From Armigeres subalbatus (taxonomy: Eukaryota > Arthropoda > Insecta > Diptera > Culicidae): a stretch of DNA of 64,000 bases. The translations under genes were made by a program, and so were the position numbers. The stretch is from assembly GCF_024139115.2 (NCBI RefSeq), contig NC_085139.1, positions 65,887,203-65,951,202 of the forward strand, given 5' to 3'. Below the pieces are notes generated by a model, which saw only the letters and a program-made list of their open reading frames with translations, was not told where the DNA came from and did not search any database. Positions 57,042 through 64,000 of this stretch are shown one piece after another. The first letter of the stretch is position 1, and each line of letters starts with the position of its first letter.

Positions 57042-60000
57042 TTATACATTATTTATTATTATCATTAAATTATAACATCTAAAATATAACATATCGTCTA
57101 CCCTATGCAAATTAATGGCACATATTTCTATATCGTTTATACCTGAAATTACAGTCTTGATCGCTGTTTTATACATCTCAAAAGATTGAAAATGTTCATC
57201 AAAGCAACGGGAGTGAACGTTATCGTCTTGATCCAGTATTATGTCTTCTATTTCATAAATACTCTCCAGATCTTTCTGTCGTATTAAAACAATGGTGTTC
57301 TTTGTGAATTCAGATCCGTGTTTGAAAAACTTATTAACATATTTCACTGCAGTTCTGTCAATTTTGTAATTATCATTAAAAAGTGAAGTGGAATCATTTT
57401 TGAGTTGACTGACCATAAATTTAGATTTGCTGAAGTCAACAGTTGCAGGAATAAACTGTTTATTGAAAATATTGAATGCAAATTTTAAACTAGCCTTTAT
57501 ACCGAGTGATTTACAAATGTTGATTTTATTATTATTCACTCTACTATTCTTGGCTTCTCTGTTTTGCCTCCCTTCTCATCGTCCATTGATGACGAGGTGT
57601 ACAGAACACTTAATAAATGTTGCGTAATGAATTAAGTTGTGATGCTTTGGCTTAAGATTATCATTAAAAAGCGTTATATATTGAGTATGATGTGTTTGTA
57701 CGAGTTCTCTTAATGTATTCAAATGATCATGTGAAATTTCCCGCAGCATCAGAATATGGCATATTTTTAGTAATACGCAGAAATGATTGCAAACTGGATC
57801 TTCGGCGGACACTAGACTACCGATGATAAGCAGAAGGAATGTAACTAGACTTTTGATTTCACTCGCAAGTCATTTTTACTTTACTTTCGCAACATTTATC
57901 TCTTTAATGTCATTGGGAATATTAGATGAGTTATGGTTTCCAAAAACAAATAAGTTCTTTCGGTAATTTAAATCCTCTAATGTGAATAGTTTTTTACTTT
58001 TGATAAAGTAATTAAAATAATGCCCTAATCCATAGATGCATATGCCCTTCCATAGGTCATGCATTAAATCAAAGTAAACATTGAGATCTATACTGCCGTG
58101 AATCGCATATCTGTCCCATTTTGGCTGGGTTTCCTATTCATATGGGACAAATATGCGATTTACGGCAGTATACGAAAGGTGGTATGCGATTAAATACACT
58201 ACTATTTTTAATACCAGTAATCGATACGTTATCTAAAATTAAATCCTCCTGATAATTTTGTATAGTCCTAAAAGAGCTCTGGTGTTCAATTGGTGTTCAA
58301 CTGGTGTTCTCTATTTTGTTTACACATCCGACAGTAAAAATTCGCTCGTGTCGATTCTACTAAGTCAAGTATACTAGAAAGTCCCAAATTGTCTCCAGTA
58401 ATATTCCCCAACATGAAATATACTGTGACTTTTTCCCTTCTGACATTGATTTTGAGGCCACCTGTTTCTAGTTCGATGAGTGTGTTTACGAGATTGATGA
58501 ATAGTCGTTCATTGTCATATTCTTTCCTATCTTCTGATAATACATAACCGACAACAAGTATGTTCTCTAATTTTGTTAAAACATTTGCAGGTAGACATGC
58601 TATGTAACAATAAATTCCACATATAGAGGTACGTGCTGCATGAGGTGACACTGTATCGGTAGTAGTGAAGTCGAAAATAAGTTCAACGGAATTATAAGCT
58701 TTGAATCGAGACCTGCTGTTCTGGTTTTCCAAACACTCCCGTCTATTAGACTCCGAATATAGTTATCACCAGATGGAATGATACTATTAATTAAAGTGTC
58801 CATGACTCCTTTGGATTCCAAGTATTTTCTCAAAGTGAATGACAAAGGCAGAAGAATACCTGTAAAAGTGTACATATCATGAATAAACTGGACAACTAAT
58901 TATTAATTATTACTCTACCTGTCACCGGGTCGTTATCCATCATCTGCTCATTGTGTACTCGTCGCTTATAACAAATTCTTTCGGGTCAACATACAGATCA
59001 AGCTCTTTCAATCTCTTGAGATACTTATATTCTGTTTCTACGAAATTTGCTGCCGAGAGCATTTGGCTTAGAATTTGTTTCCCTTCATCTTTTATCATGC
59101 CGTGTGAACCCATCATGTTGATTGAAAACTAGATCCGAGATATTTTCAATTTAACATCTTTTTGAATATCGAAAACAACTTTTCGTGGAATTGTATTGGC
59201 ATTTAAGTATTTCAAGCCAAAATCTAGAGAAAGGTGTTCTATTTCTTGTATTAATGAATTCAATTTTGTAGTGCATAGCGCGTCTTGTTGAGGTTCTAGG
59301 TTTACATTACTACTTGCAGTAGGCTCATTACAAAGGAGCATTCTCAGTTTGTCCATGTACATTGTCAGGTGTATATTTTTCGGCATATGCTGTAGCGAAA
59401 CCGTTTAAAGTATTACTGGATTTTTCGACGTTTAGGACTGTTTCTGCTTTTGGTGGTTCTTTAAAATGTGTTTTTAGGTGGCGATAAAATGAATATTTTA
59501 CATTGTATTTTCTGGTACAATCACCAATATTGCATTCGTAGACTTGAAGATTTCCGTGGTATTTGTTTAGGTGATCATGTAACCGATGTAGCGAGTTGTT
59601 TGTCCATTTGCATCGTGGTACACAACGAATCATTTTGTCGTTGTATTGTTACGAATGGAAGAGCAGAGGGCACCAACGACAGTTTGACCAGGCGGAGCTT
59701 CAAAACCGTAGAGTTTCGTGGCCAGTAAGTTCCATATCTGCAAAGATTGCCGAGAAAATTCGATGTCGTAAGATGTATATATATAGCTTGATGCAAACGT
59801 CGAAAGCTTTCTGTAGGTTTGGTAGCTTGTATAAAACTGCGTTGTTCCAAACCGAGAACCCTTCGGGACGTTTCGGGTCGCTTCCATGAACTACGATGAA
59901 TGGTGTTGTTTCTAATTCCTTTTCACGACATGAGTTGAAGTATTTAGCCAACGTCGTCTGAAGGTCAGTTAAACTTTTAATCACAACGATCACGCTGTCT

Positions 60001-60083
60001 CGCGATTCCACGATTGATGGCTTCCAGCGTCGCTTTTGATATGTTGTCAGCACAGGACATGGTAACATGTGGGCTAGCAGCAT
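57042..60083 (-). pseudogene. Transposase-like gene of the 5.4-kb element, multi-exon, decayed
   Basis: Right to left, parts appear in this order. First a module with RRWKPSIVESRDSVIVVIK (60083-59700). Then a finger-like Cys/His region, CKWTNNSLHRLHDHLNKYH and CTRKYNVKYSFYRHLKTH (59633-59530). Then an EYKYLKRLKELDLYVDPKEF segment (about 59000) and ILLPLSFTLRKYLESKGV (58860). Then VTVYFMLGNITGDNLGLSSI with FYCRMCKQNREH (58450-58290), MHDLWKGICIYGLGHYFNYF (58064), DPVCNHFCVLLKI and NLKPKHHNLIHY (57800-57640), and a C-terminal part to 57042. GDNLG, CRxC and KPKHHNLIHY motifs occur, as I recall, in animal EnSpm/CACTA-like transposases. Intron signals such as GACAG|GTAGAG and TTTACAG|GT near 58.9 kb fit. 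Frameshifts, including one near 58965, and the hairpin MITE make it probably inactive. Confidence 0.55.
58091..58170. repeat. Hairpin MITE in the transposase-like gene
   Basis: ACTGCCGTGAATCGCATAT and inverted ATATGCGATTTACGGCAGT around TGTCCCAT / ATGGGACA. TA borders both ends. 80 bp. Confidence 0.7.
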
Positions 60084-61059
60084 AACTGTTATGAGACCTC
60101 AGCCATCTAGAGAAGAGCATATTTGATTATGTTCCAAATTATGTTATTAAATGATTATATTATACCATTTGTTATTTATTGATCTCTCAGTAAATTAAGC
60201 AAAGTCTTGCCTTCAGCATCAGTAATTTCAACCTCCAAAATAGGAAAAACGCCCGACAGGAAATGGTCCGAACGGTCATAAAATAATTTCTCTTTCCCTG
60301 GATATCGTTGCTGGAAGTCGATTTGGACAAGTTGGTATGCTTTGTGGTTACGCAGAACTGGATACTCCGATATGACCGAGGCGGTGCTTTTGTGGCTGTT
60401 CTTTGATAGTTCGTAGATTCTTAATTTTGAGATTTGTTTTCACTTAGCCTTGAGCTCTTCCCACTCATCTTGATTGTGAATAATCCATACGATAATTAAA
60501 TAACAAATTTAATATATGTACCTGCTGCTTTCGTTACCCGTTAAGAGCGTGAATGAACTTGGTCCTCTCCTCTAGGAAAGGTTGAGGAATAAGTTCCTCC
60601 TATTTTTTCCGCTCGACGATCTTAAACGTTTTGGCTGTGTATCGATCTGCTGAGAAAAAAAATTGTCAAAGTGAAATTTTCAAACTTTCATGTTCTGTTC
60701 AACTTACCTAAATTACGTTAATAGTATCAACCAGGGAATCAATATTCGGGCAACGCCTAACAATATACTCTTTGTCATCAACATAGTTTGTTACTGACAA
60801 ACGCACCTAGCGACAAACCTTTATCCGAACCCACAATATGACAAGAATCATTTGCCTTGCATGCTCTTATATTTCCGAGAATACGATGCTAATTTTGTAA
60901 TCATTGTTCGATTCTCGAATATTTCCATAAAAGCAGAAACTATGATAGCATAAAACCGAAATTTGCTCTAGAAATAATGCAAAATAACGTGTTGAAAAGT
61001 TAGCTACAAGATTGTCTTCTTTCTTGTTGCTGACAAAATTTTTCGGATCTTTGTCATTA

Positions 61060-61245
61060 TTATCTCCAACAAAAACAAAGCTTTGTTGTTGGTTCGCTTT
61101 TGTCGCTTGTTTCGTAGGCGCATTCCAGAAAAATTGATTCCCTGGTATCAACTGATAAACCAAAATTCTCGAGCAGCTCGACAAATTCTACGGTTTCTTC
61201 GTCGATGCTTACAATTTCCAACTCCAATTTTGCTTCCGCAGACAT
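61060..61245 (-). CDS. Unknown acidic 61-residue frame at the 5' side of the transposon
   Basis: Starts MSAEAKLELEIVSIDEET, is acidic in its first half and ends in a stop at 61060. It lies about 300 bp inside the 5' end (minus sense) of the 5.4-kb element and could be a first exon of its gene; a GTTGGAGAT donor-like site occurs near 61075. I do not recognise it. A chance frame is possible. Confidence 0.3.
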   Translation of the reverse strand: MSAEAKLELEIVSIDEETVEFVELLENFGLSVDTRESIFLECAYETSDKSEPTTKLCFCWR

Positions 61246-61545
61246 TGTTTGAAAAACTTAAAATGGCGGCTGTTGAAACTATACGCAATGATACACACCG
61301 AAACAAAAAGTCAATTATTTTTTAGTTAAACATATTTTTTGTTGTTTCTACAAATTTGCAGAGTTGAATTAATGCATGCAGAAAATTGAAATATTATCGA
61401 TCGTTTTCGACTGGAAATTTTGTTGTTTAAAAAATACGGATTTATTGAAATAATAAAATAATGTCGTTTAATTAAAAAAATACGATGATTATAGATTCTA
61501 CTACATGATATTTTAAATTCAATTATGTCATATTTTTCTGCGTGT

Positions 61546-61725
61546 TGAAACCTCCCTTCAAGAGACTCGGAAGCCTGCTTTCAAGAGACTCAGAAGCCTC
61601 CTTCCAACAGGCTCAAAACTTCCTTCCAAGAGGCTTGAAAACCTCCTTCAAGAGGCTTGAAAATCTCCTTCCAATAGGCTCTGAAGCCTCATTTAAAGAG
61701 GCTCGGAAGCCTCCTTTCAAAAGGC
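61546..61725. repeat. Remnant of the 23-bp minisatellite
   Basis: About eight diverged units (CTTTCAAGAGACTCGGAAGC and relatives) related to the arrays at 43867-44340 and 50739-52270, next to the right end of the 5.4-kb transposon. Confidence 0.75.
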
Positions 61726-62065
61726 TTCATTTACAGCAAACAGCAGAAATGCGACCGCATGTGTAGAACAGTCACACTCATCAAAATCCTTTAGCCAAGC
61801 AAGTCGTTGGCACAGCAGAGTGTGATTGGTTCACACTATATACAAATCCGTCCAGCCCGTTGTTGGGGGAATCCGGAATAGAGTGTGATGTTCTCGATAA
61901 TAAACAATGTGGGCTCGCTTGACTGTGGATATACAACAGTAAAGCACATGTGACGAATGGGCATATAAAATATCCGAAAGATATACAATTTGCAAAAAAG
62001 AGCTAATCGCGGTGGAGGTTGGTACTCGGATTCTGATGGCTTTTCCGCAAACGGGACTTTTAAGT

Positions 62066-62138
62066 GGTCTTATTGTGTAGGGGTTATCACACCTATCTAG
62101 AGAGTAAGAGGTTGAGGGTTCGAGTCCCTCTAAGACAC
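62066..62138 (+). tRNA. tRNA-like sequence, probably a pseudogene or SINE head
   Basis: The arms are readable: acceptor GGTCTTA / TAAGACA with a first-pair mismatch, D arm GTGTAGGGGTTATCAC, and a perfect T arm GAGGG TTCGAGT CCCTC. The anticodon arm CCTAT CTAGAGA GTAAG has one mismatch, giving AGA, nominally Ser. A true Ser tRNA would have a long variable arm; here it is five bases. The D and T arms resemble Val tRNA. Degenerate; the right-hand flank has no SINE tail that I can recognise. Confidence 0.45.
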
Positions 62139-62318
62139 GTGGATTCTTTTTCGCAAATTTCATATCAATTTATCCATTTCGAAACATGTCCTGTGTCCGT
62201 GATATTTAACAAAAAAAAAAGATTTTCGTATGGCCGAGTTGCCGAATAATATGCAATTAATTATACTAAAATATATGATTTAGATAAGAATAAGAATCAT
62301 TTCCGGAACGAATTCAAA

Positions 62319-62516
62319 GTCACGACCAAGATGAATACACAGCTAGGTGTTGCAATGTGCTTAGTTTGTGGAAGAGAAGAAGGCGGGGGTGAAAAATTCA
62401 TTTTCAGTGCAAAACGAAAACAAACCGGCTGGCTCTCCCATACTAAAATCCAAGATGGCTGAATCGTGAGTTTGGCACATTGGAACACCTAGTGGTGTAT
62501 TCATCTTGGTCACGAC
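62319..62516. repeat. TIR element with arms of about 42 bp
   Basis: GTCACGACCAAGATGAATAC and GGTGTTGCAATGTGC at the left, inverted GCACATTGGAACACC and GTATTCATCTTGGTCACGAC at the right. The interior is non-coding. Confidence 0.7.
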
Positions 62517-64000
62517 TACCTTGATCATTCGATAAAAAAAAATGTACACAGCATCTGTCATGGTTGAATAACCCCTTATGAAATTTATGGCTAGCGTAAA
62601 GAGCTGGATAGAATTTTTTTAAGAAAGAGGATTATTGAAAACGTTTTTGTGGCCGCCCTATCTTAAAATTGGTTAAATAAAAATTACGGGTCTAATTATT
62701 TTCAAAATGCAACGATGCAACGACAGAAATGCAACGACAAATTCTGCAAACATCGGAGACACATGGAACTGCCTGAATATGTATGAATTTGGATCAATAA
62801 CGTCGTGCCTCACGTTCAAGACATTTTTATCACCCAAATTTTCTCCACGTGCCAAAACTCATCATCGCTGTCACAGCTGGTCTTTATCTCGCTCACCGAA
62901 CAAGGGTTTCAATATACCGTCGAACAATTCGAATCGTTCTCCAGCATTTCGTAATTGCTATTCAATAGGCATAATGCACGCATCACAGCACACTAATCAC
63001 CTCGGAAGGCATCTATGCCCCAGTGCTCAGCCAGACCAGTGACGAGCTGGTATCGACGCGAAAACAATCACACTCAGCAGCATCGGCCGTCGATCAAAAC
63101 ATCATCACGCAGAAGACGTCCGCCGATCAGCCGTCATGCCAGCGAGTGGGTATTGGATAACTACATATAGGCCGGGCCCACAACTCAGCTGGGCCAACGA
63201 ACGTTGATGACGAAAGGAAGAGAAACATTAAACCGAGAATGATCCGGTGGCAATAGCGGCAGGCGTCGTGGATAAATAGGTGTTAACTTTCGCTCTACCG
63301 GTGGTGGTGCGTTGATCGTTCTTTGATCTCGGTCCCGTACAGTCGGATGCATATCTGATTATTTTGAAATTTATAGCTCGTAAAACGTAGAAAAAGTGTC
63401 TTTGAGTTTCAGAGAGTTTCGAAAAAAAAAGAAACTCGAACTGGTGATGATGTTCTATAAATTGGCAATCAACCAACATCGTTTCAGCATCAAACTGAAC
63501 GTGAACATCGTACATCAGTGAACAGACAACTCTTATTAAACCGAATTTGGTTCGTTAAACTATTATAACAGGTAATATGTTGTAACATTTGGATCATTTG
63601 AACATCATAAATATGATTAATGTGTTTCAAACCAGTACCTCTGGTTCCCCTTGACAGCAAACTGCCTTATGGCATACCGCTCTCCAAACGAGCCAGAACT
63701 AACGACTCTGAACGACATAACGATGTCGGTTATCGGCGGCGAAATAAGAACCGACCCCATCAACAGAGTGTCAGTATATGGAAGAGAAGACACGCGCCCA
63801 TAGTTTGCATAACTAGGTGATGTATAGATTAGCTGTGAATGCATCCTCTGCTCTCCTGCTACACAGATATAGAAGATGAATGTGGGGCATACCACACCGT
63901 GCAGATAGAGACGAGACTGGCCCCTATAGTCAGTGACAACGCAGGCGACGAGAGACGGACGGGTAAAAGAATCGATTCGTGCTCGGCAGTAAGAGTTGAT
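62517..64000. other. Unassigned right edge, possible 5' region of an element or gene
   Basis: No convincing frame. The stretch is more GC-rich than its neighbours from about 62.8 kb on, and it includes a core-promoter-like site at 63456-63487. It could be an LTR or an untranslated exon continuing outside the window. Confidence 0.35.
63456..63487 (+). promoter_or_regulatory. Putative TATA box plus initiator
   Basis: TATAAA at 63456-63461 and an initiator-like TCAGCATC starting at 63484, a spacing of 28 bp, right for an arthropod core promoter. A donor-like ACAGGTAATATG follows at about 63570. No product can be assigned. Confidence 0.35.

Larger units (their letters stand above)
56157..61544 (-). 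mobile_element. 5.4-kb DNA transposon, CMC/EnSpm-like
   Basis: 14-bp perfect inverted ends CACGCAGAAAAATA (56157-56170) and TATTTTTCTGCGTG (61531-61544). TT borders both ends, at most a 2-3 bp duplication. The minus strand carries the parts of a transposase-like gene (57042-60083) and a further frame at 61245-61060. It has since received a Feilai-like SINE (56441-56733) and a hairpin MITE (58091-58170). It separates the retrotransposon relic on the left from a 23-bp minisatellite remnant on the right. The superfamily call rests on protein motifs recalled from memory. Confidence 0.6.

Noticed and set aside
59328..59633. A third host zinc-finger gene
   Set aside because: The Cys/His motifs lie inside a TIR-bounded element and line up with transposase-like segments in the same direction, so they are more likely part of the transposon.

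Overview
The window is nuclear DNA from a mosquito, most likely an Aedes species. The tRNA-derived SINE at 56441-56733 looks like Feilai, known from Aedes. The two host genes are insect-type ZAD/C2H2 zinc-finger genes with short introns, and almost everything else is nested transposon debris, as expected of the large repeat-rich Aedes genomes. The species call is inference; no homology search was possible.

Host genes. Only two are convincing, both on the plus strand and about 16 kb apart. Gene 1 (2570-4605, three exons, 415 aa) has an N-terminal Cys-pair module resembling a ZAD and about seven zinc fingers; its middle exon is exactly one finger long. Gene 2 (20964-24173, three exons, 1026 aa) has a ZAD, a long acidic linker and 19 C2H2 fingers. 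Both have an upstream mini-ORF. They are probably DNA-binding transcription regulators. Nothing in the sequence says what they regulate.

Layout. 1-2.5 kb: fold-back repeats and unassigned DNA. 2.5-4.6 kb: gene 1. 6.4-7.4 kb: broken ORF1 of a Jockey-type retrotransposon. 7.4-14.7 kb: minus-strand RTE-type retrotransposon copies interrupted by TIR elements of several families. One 1.17-kb family is present as two nearly identical copies, and one of these sits inside an older relative. 16-17.4 kb: BEL/Pao gag relic split by a 5'-truncated retroposon. 17.4-20.7 kb: fold-back and TIR elements. 20.9-24.3 kb: gene 2. 25.2-29.9 kb: dead minus-strand Ty3/gypsy-like element carrying a tRNA-derived SINE, itself carrying a hAT-like element. 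31-33 kb: more RTE debris. 34.2-35.9 kb: G-rich minisatellite. 36-39.6 kb: TIR elements. 39.6-43.9 kb: nothing recognised. 43.9-52.3 kb: a 23-bp minisatellite split by a 6.4-kb element with hAT hallmarks. 52.3-56.2 kb: non-LTR retrotransposon relic. 56.2-61.5 kb: a 5.4-kb DNA transposon with a decayed intron-containing transposase-like gene on the minus strand. 61.5-64 kb: minisatellite remnant, tRNA-like sequence, one more TIR element and unassigned DNA.

The window's main value is its stratigraphy. Many insertions have readable ends and target-site duplications, and several can be dated against each other by nesting or, in one case, against an unoccupied copy of the same repeat within the window. 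I saw no CRISPR array, operon, rRNA or bacterial feature.
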